Below are positions 34,669 through 43,681 of a stretch of DNA of 64,000 bases, one piece after another. The DNA lies in contig CANQUJ010000003.1 of assembly GCA_947627005.1 (NCBI GenBank), positions 1 through 64,000 of the forward strand, given 5' to 3'. The number at the start of each line of letters is the position of its first letter. The first letter of the stretch is position 1. This DNA comes from an uncultured Clostridia bacterium (GTDB taxonomy: Bacteria; Bacillota; Clostridia; Oscillospirales; Ruminococcaceae). The notes beneath the pieces are model-generated. The model saw only the letters and a list, made by a program, of their open reading frames with translations, made no database searches and had not been told where the DNA came from. Both the position numbers and the translations under genes were made by a program.

Positions 34669-35142
34669 TTACTGCATTATCCTTTCGTCGGCCTCTTCGC
34701 TGATGAGCATAATGCCGCTCTCTTTGTATTTTTGCAGGAAGAAATGTGTGGTCGTCGATACCACGCCGTCTATCGTCGCAAGCCTTTGGGCGACGTAATC
34801 CGAAACCTCTTTAAGGCTTCTGCATCTAAGGGTCACCGAAAGGTCGTATCCGCCAGAAACGAGATATATGCTCTCGACTTCCGGGTACTGCGCTATATGC
34901 CTTGCGATGTCGTCGTAGCCGACCTGCGCCTTCGGTGTTACTTTAAGCTCGATTATCGCCCTAACATAGTCTTTTGATACTACGTCTTCGTCGAAGACCG
35001 TGCTGTATCCTTTTATAACGCCGGTTCTTTCAAGCTCGGCGATGGTGTTTTTGATCTCGTCCTCGGTCTTTCCGAGCATCACCGCAAGCTCTGCGTTAGA
35101 AAGGCGGGCGTTGGTTCTTAAAAGCTTCAGAAGTTTATCCAT
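34669..35142 (-). CDS. Lrp/AsnC-family transcriptional regulator
   Basis: About 157 residues: N-terminal winged HTH (LLKLLRTNARLSNAELAVMLGKTEDEIKNTIAELERTGVIKGYSTVF) and a C-terminal RAM/ActD ligand-binding domain (ELKVTPKAQVGYDDIARHIAQYPEVESIYLVSGGYDLSVTLRC). I chose ATG 35142, preceded by GGGAG; starts at 35160-35163 would leave no room after the promoter. Feast/famine regulators sense amino acids. It leads a four-gene minus-strand unit and likely controls the aminotransferase 5 nt downstream. Confidence 0.88.
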   Translation of the reverse strand: MDKLLKLLRTNARLSNAELAVMLGKTEDEIKNTIAELERTGVIKGYSTVFDEDVVSKDYVRAIIELKVTPKAQVGYDDIARHIAQYPEVESIYLVSGGYDLSVTLRCRSLKEVSDYVAQRLATIDGVVSTTTHFFLQKYKESGIMLISEEADERIMQ

Positions 35143-35179
35143 AATTCGGTCTTCTCCCATCAAAAAAGAAATTACGGTA

Positions 35180-35208
35180 AGTATATCACTTTCTTTTTCT
35201 TAAGTCAA
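35180..35208 (-). promoter_or_regulatory. Promoter of the Lrp-type regulator unit
   Basis: On the minus strand TTGACT (35203-35208), 17 bases, TATACT (35180-35185), about 40 bp before ATG 35142. Confidence 0.6.
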
Positions 35209-35328
35209 TGCCGCCCGGCGGGGCGATAAACCGGCCTCGATAAAGTCTTGGCAAATTTGCACCAAAATCGCGTTTTAAACATATCGAAATTTAATAAAAA
35301 TTTTTTTGAATTTTTTTCAAAAATACTA

Positions 35329-35357
35329 TTGACATTTCTGACTATAAGTCATATAAT
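35329..35357 (+). promoter_or_regulatory. ABC exporter operon promoter with palindromic operator
   Basis: TTGACA (35329-35334), 17 bases, TATAAT (35352-35357): a perfect consensus promoter. Between the two boxes lies the palindrome TGACT-ATA-AGTCA (35339-35351), well placed for a repressor; the sequence resembles operators of MarR-type regulators of clostridial exporters (inference). No MarR gene is in the window. Confidence 0.75.
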
Positions 35358-35400
35358 AGCAAAGTCTTCGGACGGAATTTTTAAGAAAGGCGGTGTAACC

Positions 35401-35502
35401 GTGTTCAAAGCATATAGCGCTTACGGTTTTAAAAACAGAATACGAATGTGCTTTTTAAGCGGCGAACCTGCCCTTTCGGCGTTGTTAATCAAATGCTGTT
35501 AA
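35401..35502 (+). CDS. 33-codon leader ORF of the ABC exporter operon
   Basis: GTG start (35401) after AAAGGCGG, TAA at 35500-35502. The peptide begins MFKAYSAYGFKNRIRM and ends LLIKCC; it is basic and has no lipobox or obvious secretion signal. The stop is only five bases before a terminator hairpin, and the exporter genes follow. This matches the design of leader peptides upstream of multidrug ABC exporters (BmrB before BmrCD in Bacillus subtilis) where a stalled ribosome prevents termination. A small secreted peptide is the alternative reading. A longer in-frame version starting upstream at 35248 would begin before the promoter and is rejected. Confidence 0.65.
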   Translation: MFKAYSAYGFKNRIRMCFLSGEPALSALLIKCC

Positions 35503-35507
35503 TTATT

Positions 35508-35546
35508 CGTCTCTGATTTGAAGCAATTCGTCAGGGGCGTTTTTTT
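35508..35546 (+). terminator. Terminator/attenuator before the ABC exporter genes
   Basis: CGTCTCTGA (35508-35516) pairs with TCAGGGGCG (35531-35539, two G-U pairs), followed by seven T (35540-35546). It lies between the leader ORF and the first exporter gene, so it would stop most transcripts unless a ribosome paused at the leader stop covers the left arm. Confidence 0.8.
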
Positions 35547-35618
35547 AGCCTCCGCCCGATTGACCAAACCTCAACAACATACATCTCGAAGCCCTTTATG
35601 AAAGGAGATGTTACCGAA

Positions 35619-38123
35619 ATGAAGTATTTTGACGTTCTGCCCTCGCTTGTCGGCGAAAAGCTTGCCGAGCGCGGAGTAGACATTGACAGCCTGCTGTATT
35701 GCGTTAAGGCCGACCTTGACGCAGACGGCGGCTACTACGACGTATACACCGTCTTCAACAAGACCGACGTATACATAATCAGCGGATACGAGGAATATAA
35801 GCAGGCGCCCAAGAAAAACCGTCTTCTCGGCGCGATGAAGCCTTTTAGCAAGGCCAAAAACAATATCCCCGAGCTGACGGCATACAACGTCGTCGATTTC
35901 GCGGAATATCCGATCGCAAAGATTAAATACGCTTATATCGACCGCCACCAGAACAGCGCGAGGCTTGTTCTTGCGATGTTAAACGAGGGCGAGGTAGAAA
36001 AATTCCCCGAAAAAGAGCCGGGGTACGACCCTGCGCAGCCAAAGCCCGAAAAGCCCAAGGTTGTGGTTCACCGCCACGGCGGCCACGCTCATTCCGACTT
36101 CGGCAATTCATACGACAAAAACCGCCCGAATATCCCTATCGCAAGGTTTTCGCTCGGATTCGCCGAAAAGTTCGAGAAATTCTGCGAGCGCATTAACCTT
36201 ACCCACCGCGGCGAGCCGATAGACGACTCTCTTTTAGATGCCGTACAGCTATATTGTCCCATCTGCGGCCAGCCTTACCCCGACCCTAACCGCCCGGTCT
36301 GCCCCAGGTGTATCGACCGCCGCTCGATCTTAAACCGCCTCGTCGGCATGTTTACCGACTTTAAGCTCGAGATCGCGCTGATCTTCTTAACGATACTGAT
36401 GACCAACATTCTCGCGGTAATCGCGCCGTGGTTCGGCTCTAAAATGCTCTATGACGACGTTTTAGCCCCGGACGGAAAATATTACGGCAGGGTTCTGTTC
36501 GTGATAATGCTGATGCTCTTCGTAAACCTTTTAAGAGTAGTCACCGGCGTTATCTCGGGGATCATAACCGCGAAGGTCGTCCCGATAGTCACCCACAAAT
36601 TAAGGACCAAAATATACGCCTCGATGTCGCGCCTTTCGCTGTCTTTCTTTACAAGCAAGCAGACCGGCTCGTTGATGTCGAGAGTCGACCGCGACAGCCA
36701 GAACGTATACGACTTCTTCGTTGATATCGTCCCTTACGGTATCGCCAACATCATTAAAATGGTCGGCGTAGCTGCGATAATGTTCTGGCTAAGCCCGATT
36801 ATCTCGATCGCGATAATCGCCATCATCGCCGTTATCCTTTGGGTCGACAATTATCTGTATCAATCCCAAAGAAAGCTTTATCGCAAGCTCGACGTAGCCA
36901 TGCGAAGCCTAAACTCTGTTTTGTCCGACGTTATGAACGGCCAGCGCGTTGTAAAATCCTTCGCGAAGGAAGAAAAGGAGATCAAGCGCTATAAAAAGAA
37001 GAACGAGAACGCCTACGAGGTCAATACCCGCATCAACAACAAGGTGACCTCTACCGTCCCCTTTGTATGGAGCTTCTATCGCCTTGTTTCCATCGGGCTC
37101 TTCTGCTTGGGCTGCTATCTCGTCATAACCGGCCACTTTAAATACGGGACCCTTACCGCGCTGCTCTCCTATACCGATATGATCTACGAGCCGATGGACT
37201 TCTTTATGTGGATAGGCGACCGCTGGGCAAGGTGCATCGACGCCGCTTCGAGAATGTTCGAGATCCTCGACGCCAAACCCACCGTGGCAGAGCCCTACGG
37301 CGAACCGCAGGATTCCTCCGTCTTCGGGACGAAAGAATACGACCCTTCCCGCCCGGTTCACATCGAAAGCATGAAGGGCAACATCGAATTTAAAAACGTA
37401 AGCTTTGAATACGAGGCCGGAAGACCGATTCTTAAGAACTTAAGCTTTAAGGTCGAGGGCGGGCAGATGTTCGGCATAGTCGGAAAGACCGGCGCCGGAA
37501 AGTCCACCATAATAAACCTTATGGCGAGGCTGTACGACGTCACCGGCGGCGAAATTCTCATCGACGGCGTGCCGATCAAAAAGATACCTTCAAAAGACTT
37601 GAGGCGAAATATCGGCATCGTCTCGCAAGAGACTTACCTGTTTATGGGAACTGTCGCGGACAATATCCGCTACGCCAAGCCGGACGCCACGATAGAAGAG
37701 GTCATCGAGGCCGCGAAATCGGCGAACGCCCACGAGTTTATAACCAAGCTGCCAGAGGGGTATAACACCAAGATCGGCTCGGGCGGGGTTTCGCTTTCGG
37801 GAGGAGAGCGCCAGCGAATTTCCATCGCCCGCGCGATAATTCAAGACCCGAACATTCTCATCCTTGACGAAGCCACCGCTTCGATGGATACGAGGACCGA
37901 GCGAAAGATTCAGGTCGCGATTGACTCTTTAAAAGAGGGCAGAACCATAATCGCCATCGCGCACCGGCTTTCCACTCTTCGCGACGCCGATATGCTCTGC
38001 GTTATCGAGCACGGTGAGCTTAAAGAGCTCGGCACCCACGACGACCTTATCCGCCGCAAGGGCAAATACTTCGAGCTGTATAGGCTTCAGGCCGACGCCC
38101 TTAAGTTTATCGCCGAGGATTGA
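35619..38123 (+). CDS. ABC exporter subunit with zinc-ribbon N-terminal region
   Basis: About 834 residues. Residues 1-240 form an unusual cytoplasmic N-terminal region with a Cys-rich ribbon (YCPICGQPYPDPNRPVCPRC, Cys near 213, 216, 227, 230). A six-helix type 1 exporter domain spans about 250-540 and the nucleotide-binding domain about 590-834: Walker A GIVGKTGAGKSTII, LSGGERQRISIARAI, Walker B ILILDEATASMD, and the switch His in AIAHRLST. I prefer ATG 35619 (AAAGGAG 11 nt upstream) to ATG 35598. It forms a probable heterodimer with the gene at 38724. Substrate unknown. Confidence 0.9.
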   Translation: MKYFDVLPSLVGEKLAERGVDIDSLLYCVKADLDADGGYYDVYTVFNKTDVYIISGYEEYKQAPKKNRLLGAMKPFSKAKNNIPELTAYNVVDFAEYPIAKIKYAYIDRHQNSARLVLAMLNEGEVEKFPEKEPGYDPAQPKPEKPKVVVHRHGGHAHSDFGNSYDKNRPNIPIARFSLGFAEKFEKFCERINLTHRGEPIDDSLLDAVQLYCPICGQPYPDPNRPVCPRCIDRRSILNRLVGMFTDFKLEIALIFLTILMTNILAVIAPWFGSKMLYDDVLAPDGKYYGRVLFVIMLMLFVNLLRVVTGVISGIITAKVVPIVTHKLRTKIYASMSRLSLSFFTSKQTGSLMSRVDRDSQNVYDFFVDIVPYGIANIIKMVGVAAIMFWLSPIISIAIIAIIAVILWVDNYLYQSQRKLYRKLDVAMRSLNSVLSDVMNGQRVVKSFAKEEKEIKRYKKKNENAYEVNTRINNKVTSTVPFVWSFYRLVSIGLFCLGCYLVITGHFKYGTLTALLSYTDMIYEPMDFFMWIGDRWARCIDAASRMFEILDAKPTVAEPYGEPQDSSVFGTKEYDPSRPVHIESMKGNIEFKNVSFEYEAGRPILKNLSFKVEGGQMFGIVGKTGAGKSTIINLMARLYDVTGGEILIDGVPIKKIPSKDLRRNIGIVSQETYLFMGTVADNIRYAKPDATIEEVIEAAKSANAHEFITKLPEGYNTKIGSGGVSLSGGERQRISIARAIIQDPNILILDEATASMDTRTERKIQVAIDSLKEGRTIIAIAHRLSTLRDADMLCVIEHGELKELGTHDDLIRRKGKYFELYRLQADALKFIAED

Positions 38124-38149
38124 GTTTTTTAATAAAGGAGGCATACCTT

Positions 38150-38689
38150 ATGGATAAACAGACCCTTGAAGAAGAGAGGTTCGAGATAGACCGTCTTACG
38201 ATTCTCGACTGCTCTAAGCTTAAGTTTTATAAAGACGAAGGCAACTTCATCTCTTTAGACTACGACGGCGAAAGCTATTTCAACGTAAGACTTACAAGGC
38301 TTATCCCGTTTTTCTCGAAGACGACATATATAAGCGTCGCTTACGACAACGCCGAAAACGAATTCTGCGAAATCGGCGTTATAAAAGATATGGCCGAGCT
38401 TTCGGAAGACCAGTATAAGATGATCGACGAATATCTCGAATACAAATACTATATGCCCGAGATCACGAAGGTCTATTCGATAAAAGACAATTCGCGCGGG
38501 TTCATCTTCGTCGATATGATGACCCTTTCCGGAAGAAAGACGGTCTGCGTTCGCGACTGGTATTCAAACTTCAGAATGTTGACCGACAAGCTTTTGTACT
38601 GCACCGACGTCGACGGCAACAAATACTTCTGCCCGGACATTGAAAAGCTCGACAAAAAAAGCCTTCAGGTGCTCGAGATATTCGTATAA
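38150..38689 (+). CDS. DUF1854-like protein between two ABC exporter genes
   Basis: A 179-residue soluble protein beginning MDKQTLEEERFEIDRL with a GGAGG eight bases upstream. The segment DGESYFNVRLTRLIPFFSKTTYISVAYD and DRSRGFIFVDMMTLSGRKTVCVRDWYSN resemble the DUF1854 family, often found beside paired ABC exporters (recognition by eye; not confirmed). No TM segment or catalytic motif is seen. Its fixed place between the exporter genes suggests an accessory cytoplasmic subunit. Confidence 0.7.
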   Translation: MDKQTLEEERFEIDRLTILDCSKLKFYKDEGNFISLDYDGESYFNVRLTRLIPFFSKTTYISVAYDNAENEFCEIGVIKDMAELSEDQYKMIDEYLEYKYYMPEITKVYSIKDNSRGFIFVDMMTLSGRKTVCVRDWYSNFRMLTDKLLYCTDVDGNKYFCPDIEKLDKKSLQVLEIFV

Positions 38690-38723
38690 CCGTTTTTTAA
38701 CTGCCGAAAGGGGTGTGATTTAA

Positions 38724-40949
38724 TTGAACCTTCTGCTTTCAGCGCCCAAGGGGCACGAGCTATCTGAATTTCTGTTCGCGCTGCCCTTTAACCTGTACGG
38801 CAAAGCGCAAAAGGTCGACGGCCATCTTTGCGTGACCCGTTCCGAGATACTCGTATATATCGACGGCGAGCTTAAAGACCGCTACGACTTCAACGACTAC
38901 GAGGAATACGCCTGCGAACAGCTCGTCGGCTGCTCGATGATGGTCGGGCGGATAGACGACCGCAACCAGCGCTGCATCTGCGCCTTTACGAACGAAAACT
39001 TCATCGCATTCGCAGAGGTCTGCAAGATCATAAACCACTACATAACCACCGGCCTTTTGGTCGAGCAGTCGGATATCGACGAGCCCAAGTGCCCTAAGTG
39101 CGGCCTCCCGCTCGACGGCTATTCCGAGTGCCCCTACTGCGCCTCTAAAATCAAGACGTTTTCCAAGCTCTTCGGAAGATTAAAGCCCTATAAAGGCGTC
39201 TTCTCGATTGCGATTTTCTGCACCATTTTGAGCGAGCTTTTAAACGTCGTTTCGCCCTATATCAACCGCATACTCATCGACGACTACGTTCAGCCGCAGA
39301 ACACCTCTCATTGGCTGGGCTTCGCCGCCCTCTGCGGGGCGATGCTTCTCGTCGTCGTGATAAACACCTTCCTCGATTGGGCGAATATGAAGGCGAGCCG
39401 CTACGTCTCGCTTAACCTCGGCCAAGACCTTAGACAGGACGTCTTTAACAAGACCCTCGACCTTTCGATGTCTTCGATATCCAAAAAGACTGCCGGGGAC
39501 CTTATCAACCGCGTTTCAAACGACGCGAGCAAGCTTCAGAACTTTATGACCGACTACGGCAAAAACGCCATCGTAAGAATTTTCTCGCTCGTCATCGTCA
39601 TAATAATCATCTTCGCGATGAACCCCAAGCTCGCGCTGCTCGCCGTTCTCCCTATCCCGCTCGTCCTTCTGATAGTAAAGCGCGCCTATAACACCGTTCA
39701 TATGTATTTCGGCCGCGCATGGAGATTTTCAAACGCGCACTCGAAACTTTTGCACGACGCCCTAAACGGCATCCGCGTTATAAAAACCTGCGGGACCGAA
39801 GAGGCCGAGATAGAAAAATACCGCGTAGCTTCGGAAAAATGGGCCAAGGCCGCATCTAAGGCGGAAATAGTCTGGAACCTCGTCTGGCCGTTCGCGGATT
39901 TCACCCTTACGATAGGCAACTACTTCGTCCTCTATTTCGGCTCGCTGATGATCCTTCAAAAGATTCCCTCGTTCGGGACCCTCACCCTCGGAGAGCTTAT
40001 ACAGTTCACCTCATACGTCGGAATGTTATACAACCCGCTCCGCTGGCTTATGCAGCTTCCGAGGCAGCTTGCCGACGTTTCGATCTCCGCCTCCAAGGTA
40101 TTCGAAATCCTCGAAGAGAGCACCGACGTTCGCGACGACGAAAACTGCGTGGACTTGGACATTCAGGGCGACATAACCTTCGACCACGTCTTCTTCGGAT
40201 ATAAGATCTACAACCCGGTATTGAAAGACGTCACCTGCAAGCTTGAAAAGGGGAAGATGTACGGAATCGTCGGCCACTCCGGGGTCGGAAAGTCGACGAT
40301 GATAAACCTCATCTTAAGGCTTTACGACGTCACGCAGGGCTCCGTCTCGATCGACGGCGTGGATATAAGAAAGATTTCGCAAAAAAGCTTAAGATCGCAG
40401 GTCGGCGTGGTACTTCAAGAGACTTATCTGTTTGAGGGGACGGTTTTGGAAAACATCACCTACGCCAAGCCGGACGCCACTTTTGAAGAAATCGTAAGCG
40501 CCGCGAAGATCGCCCACGCCCACGAGTTCATAACCAAGCTGCCGGACGGCTACAACACCAAGGTCGGGAACAAGGGGCACACCCTTTCGGGCGGCGAAAG
40601 ACAAAGGATCGCCATCGCCCGCGCGATTCTTCACAACCCGAAGATAATCATTCTTGACGAAGCCACCGCCTCGCTCGACACCGAGACCGAAAGGCAGATT
40701 CAAGAGGGCTTGAACGAGCTCTGCAAGGGCAGAACCACCATCGCCATCGCGCACAGACTTTCGACCCTCTCGAACGCCGACAGCCTTATAGTTTTAGACA
40801 AGGGCCGCCTTGCCGAAACCGGGACCCACGACGAGCTTATGCGCAAAAAGGGCGTATACTACGGCCTTGTTATGGCGCAGCGCAAGACCACAAAGATGAA
40901 AGCCGTCGCCCAGAGCCCGAGGCCGAACGCACTCCCCGCAAATTCATAA
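38724..40949 (+). CDS. ABC exporter subunit, partner of the upstream transporter
   Basis: About 741 residues with TTG start (GAAAGGGG upstream). A 150-residue N-terminal region ends in a Cys ribbon (KCPKCGLPLDGYSECPYC, Cys near 122-139). Then come six TM helices (about 155-450) and the nucleotide-binding domain: GIVGHSGVGKSTMI, LSGGERQRIAIARAI, IIILDEATASLD, AIAHRLST. Both partners keep the catalytic Glu after Walker B, so both ATP sites may be active. Ends at a terminator. Substrate unknown; a drug or lipid-like cargo is a guess from family. Confidence 0.9.
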   Translation: MNLLLSAPKGHELSEFLFALPFNLYGKAQKVDGHLCVTRSEILVYIDGELKDRYDFNDYEEYACEQLVGCSMMVGRIDDRNQRCICAFTNENFIAFAEVCKIINHYITTGLLVEQSDIDEPKCPKCGLPLDGYSECPYCASKIKTFSKLFGRLKPYKGVFSIAIFCTILSELLNVVSPYINRILIDDYVQPQNTSHWLGFAALCGAMLLVVVINTFLDWANMKASRYVSLNLGQDLRQDVFNKTLDLSMSSISKKTAGDLINRVSNDASKLQNFMTDYGKNAIVRIFSLVIVIIIIFAMNPKLALLAVLPIPLVLLIVKRAYNTVHMYFGRAWRFSNAHSKLLHDALNGIRVIKTCGTEEAEIEKYRVASEKWAKAASKAEIVWNLVWPFADFTLTIGNYFVLYFGSLMILQKIPSFGTLTLGELIQFTSYVGMLYNPLRWLMQLPRQLADVSISASKVFEILEESTDVRDDENCVDLDIQGDITFDHVFFGYKIYNPVLKDVTCKLEKGKMYGIVGHSGVGKSTMINLILRLYDVTQGSVSIDGVDIRKISQKSLRSQVGVVLQETYLFEGTVLENITYAKPDATFEEIVSAAKIAHAHEFITKLPDGYNTKVGNKGHTLSGGERQRIAIARAILHNPKIIILDEATASLDTETERQIQEGLNELCKGRTTIAIAHRLSTLSNADSLIVLDKGRLAETGTHDELMRKKGVYYGLVMAQRKTTKMKAVAQSPRPNALPANS

Positions 40950-40954
40950 TAACG

Positions 40955-40984
40955 AAATCCCTGCCTTCCGGCGGGGATTTTTAT
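40955..40984 (+). terminator. Terminator of the ABC exporter operon
   Basis: AAATCCCTGC (40955-40964), loop CTTCCG, GCGGGGATTT (40971-40980), then TT-A-TT. A 10-bp stem with one G-U pair, six bases after the stop. Confidence 0.75.
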
Positions 40985-41041
40985 TCATTTAACCCCGCGG
41001 GCGGACATAGTATTTACCAAAATTTATGAAAAGGTGATACT

Positions 41042-42175
41042 GTGATAAAAAGAATTTTTCCCGCGATTTTCGCGATTTTTTCCCTCGTTTTCTTCGATTT
41101 TCCCGCCGCCGCGGAAGAAAAATTCCCTCCGCCCTATTCCTACGTTTTGATGGAGGGAACCACCTCGACCCTTTTATACGCCGAAAACGGCGAGGCTTCG
41201 GTCCCGGCGTTTCATTCCGCCAAACTGATGACCCTTCTTCTTGCGGCCGAGGCGATAGAGCGCGGCGAGCTCTCCTTCGACACCGTTTTAAAGACCTCGG
41301 CCTACGCCAATTCGATGCAGGGCGCGCAGATATGGCTTATGCCGAACGAAGAGATAACCGTCGACGAGCTTATAAAGGCGATAACCGTCGGCAATGCCAA
41401 CGACGCCTGCGTAGTCCTTGCGGAGGCCTTGGGCAAAACCGAAGAGGGCTTCGTCGCGATGATGAACAAAAAGGCCGACGACTTGGGCATGGTCGGAACC
41501 TTTTACGCCGACTGCACCGGCCTTTCGCCGAACACCGTCACCACCGCCTGCGACGCCGCGATTCTGGCCTCTAAGCTCTCCGGGCTTGACTTTCTGCGGG
41601 AATATTTCACCACTTGGGTGACCTCGGTTCGCGGCGGAAAGACCGAGCTTGCCTCTACAAACCGCCTTATTCTTACATACGACGGAATCATCGGCCTAAA
41701 GGCGTATTATTCCGAGTCGGCCGGAAACTGCCTTATCGCCGCCGCCGAGCGGGACGGACTTGTTATGGTCTGCGTTATTTTCGGCGAGGAGGACGAATTT
41801 GCAAGATTTACCACCGCAAAAGAAAAGCTCAACGCCGGCTTTACCGCGTATACGCTATATACCCCCAAAAGAACCGACGTTATAACCGAGCCGGTTGCCG
41901 TCGGCGGGGGAGAGCTCACCGAAGTCGAGACCGAGCTCGGCTCGCTCTGCCCGTTCGTCATAAGAAAAAGCGCGAAAGAGGGGATAGAGATATCGGTAGA
42001 ATACTTTGAAAACATCACCGCGCCGCTTAAAAAGGGCGAGAGCGTAGGCAGGGCGGTCTGGTCTTCGGGCGGGGAGGAAATTTATTCCTGCCCGATTGTC
42101 GCAAAAAGGCGGGTCGAAAAAATGAATATCTTTATCGCGATAAAGAGAGTTTTGCGCGGTATCTTAAAAATGTAA
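41042..42175 (+). CDS. DacA/DacF-family protein lacking catalytic motifs
   Basis: A 377-residue protein with signal peptide (IFPAIFAIFSLVFFDFPAAA) and the fold of S11 D-Ala-D-Ala carboxypeptidases. By alignment to that family, SxxK is HSAK (nucleophile Ser is His; PAFHSAKLMT), SxN is NAN (VGNANDACVVLAEAL) and KTG is KAY (GLKAYYSESAGNCL). The fold-level landmarks around each are kept, as are the C-terminal beta domain and an amphipathic C-terminal helix with basic residues. It is therefore probably a non-catalytic peptidoglycan-binding or regulatory protein. GTG start at 41042 after AAAAGGTG. Its own gene unit, followed by pgi with a separate promoter. Confidence 0.85.
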   Translation: MIKRIFPAIFAIFSLVFFDFPAAAEEKFPPPYSYVLMEGTTSTLLYAENGEASVPAFHSAKLMTLLLAAEAIERGELSFDTVLKTSAYANSMQGAQIWLMPNEEITVDELIKAITVGNANDACVVLAEALGKTEEGFVAMMNKKADDLGMVGTFYADCTGLSPNTVTTACDAAILASKLSGLDFLREYFTTWVTSVRGGKTELASTNRLILTYDGIIGLKAYYSESAGNCLIAAAERDGLVMVCVIFGEEDEFARFTTAKEKLNAGFTAYTLYTPKRTDVITEPVAVGGGELTEVETELGSLCPFVIRKSAKEGIEISVEYFENITAPLKKGESVGRAVWSSGGEEIYSCPIVAKRRVEKMNIFIAIKRVLRGILKM

Positions 42176-42216
42176 AATAATTTTTTCGTCTTTCACCATT
42201 TTTTCATAAAAATTCC

Positions 42217-42245
42217 TTGCAATATCTCGCGCGGCGTGTTAAAAT
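42217..42245 (+). promoter_or_regulatory. Promoter of pgi
   Basis: TTGCAA (42217-42222), 17 bases, TAAAAT (42240-42245), about 33 bp before the ATG at 42279. Confidence 0.65.
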
Positions 42246-42278
42246 AGAATCAACAAAAATTCGGAAAGAGGGATTTTT

Positions 42279-43613
42279 ATGTCAATCAAACTGGTTACTA
42301 AATACTGCGACAGATTTGTTGCTCCTCATGAGCTCGAAGGCATGAGGGCCCAGGTTGCCGCCGCGCACGAAACCCTTATGAACCGCTCCGGCCTCGGAAA
42401 CGACTTTTTGGGCTGGGTCGATCTCCCCGTCGACTACGACAAAGAAGAGTTCGCCCGAATCAAAGCCGCAGCAGAAAAGATCCGCGAAAAGGCCGATATT
42501 TTAATAGTCATCGGCATCGGCGGCTCATACCTCGGCGCCCGCGCCGCGATAGAGCTTTTAAAAAGCCCCTATTATAACAGCCTTAAAAAGCAGACGCCCG
42601 ACATCTACTTCGTCGGCAACTCCATCAGCCCGACCTATCTTTCTGAGATTCTCTCGATCTGCGAAGGAAAAGACCTTTGCGTAAACGTAATCTCCAAATC
42701 CGGTACCACCACCGAGCCCGCGCTCGCATTTAGGATCTTCAAAAGGCTTCTTGAAGACAAATACGGCAAGGACGAGGCCAAAAACCGCATCTTCGCCACG
42801 ACGGACAAGGCTAAGGGCACCCTTAAAGAGCTTTCGGATACCGAGGGATACGAGACTTTTGTCGTCCCGGACGACGTAGGCGGAAGATATTCGGTATTGA
42901 CCGCCGTCGGCCTTTTGCCGATAGCCGCCGCGGGCTGCGATATAGACGCCATTATGGCCGGCGCGCAGGCCGCAAGAACCGCCTATTTGGACGACGACTT
43001 CAACGACTGCGAAAAATACGCCGCGATGAGAAATATCCTTTACAGAAAGGGCAAATCGGTCGAAATGCTCGTCTCATACGAGCCCTGCTTCAATATGATG
43101 GCAGAGTGGTTCAAACAGCTCTTCGGCGAGTCCGAGGGGAAAGACAACAAGGGTATCTACCCCTCGAGCGCAACCTTCTCGACCGACCTTCACTCCCTCG
43201 GCCAGTTCGTTCAAGACGGTTCGAGGATCATGTTCGAGACCGTGGTCGACGTTAAGCACCCCAAGCAGGACATCTTCTTGGAGAGCGACCCGGAAAACCT
43301 TGACGGTCTCAACTTCCTGACCAACCAGAATATGTCCGTCGTAAACCGCAAAGCCCTTGAAGGAACAATTCTCGCGCACACCGAGGGCGGGGTTCCGAAC
43401 CTTATCATCGAGGTCGACAAGCTCGACGAATTTAACTTCGGAGAGATGGTATACTTCTTTGAAAAGGCCTGCGCTCTTTCGGGTTATATGCTCGGGGTAA
43501 ACCCCTTCAACCAGCCCGGAGTTGAAAGCTATAAAAAGAATATGTTCGCCCTTTTGGGCAAGCCCGGGTATGAGGGCGAAAAGGCCGCGCTCGAGGCTAA
43601 GCTTTCCAAATAA
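42279..43613 (+). CDS. pgi: Glucose-6-phosphate isomerase
   Basis: A 444-residue Pgi interconverting glucose 6-phosphate and fructose 6-phosphate. Visible: [38 protein letters not shown] for the sugar-phosphate loop, [36 protein letters not shown] and the C-terminal [16 protein letters not shown]. Short Gram-positive-type Pgi. Single gene with its own promoter; a weak hairpin (43624-43637) follows. Confidence 0.97.
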   Translation: MSIKLVTKYCDRFVAPHELEGMRAQVAAAHETLMNRSGLGNDFLGWVDLPVDYDKEEFARIKAAAEKIREKADILIVIGIGGSYLGARAAIELLKSPYYNSLKKQTPDIYFVGNSISPTYLSEILSICEGKDLCVNVISKSGTTTEPALAFRIFKRLLEDKYGKDEAKNRIFATTDKAKGTLKELSDTEGYETFVVPDDVGGRYSVLTAVGLLPIAAAGCDIDAIMAGAQAARTAYLDDDFNDCEKYAAMRNILYRKGKSVEMLVSYEPCFNMMAEWFKQLFGESEGKDNKGIYPSSATFSTDLHSLGQFVQDGSRIMFETVVDVKHPKQDIFLESDPENLDGLNFLTNQNMSVVNRKALEGTILAHTEGGVPNLIIEVDKLDEFNFGEMVYFFEKACALSGYMLGVNPFNQPGVESYKKNMFALLGKPGYEGEKAALEAKLSK

Positions 43614-43681
43614 TTCGGCTCTGACGGCTTTTGCCGTTTGAATAAAAAAGTAAGCCCGAAAGGGCGGAAACGGAGTATCAC

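Noticed and set aside
35248..35502. An 84-residue version of the exporter leader peptide starting at 35248
   Set aside because: This start is upstream of the consensus promoter (35329-35357), so the transcript would not include it.
41042..42175. Active D-Ala-D-Ala carboxypeptidase
   Set aside because: Nucleophile Ser, SxN Ser and KTG are all replaced when the surrounding conserved residues are aligned.
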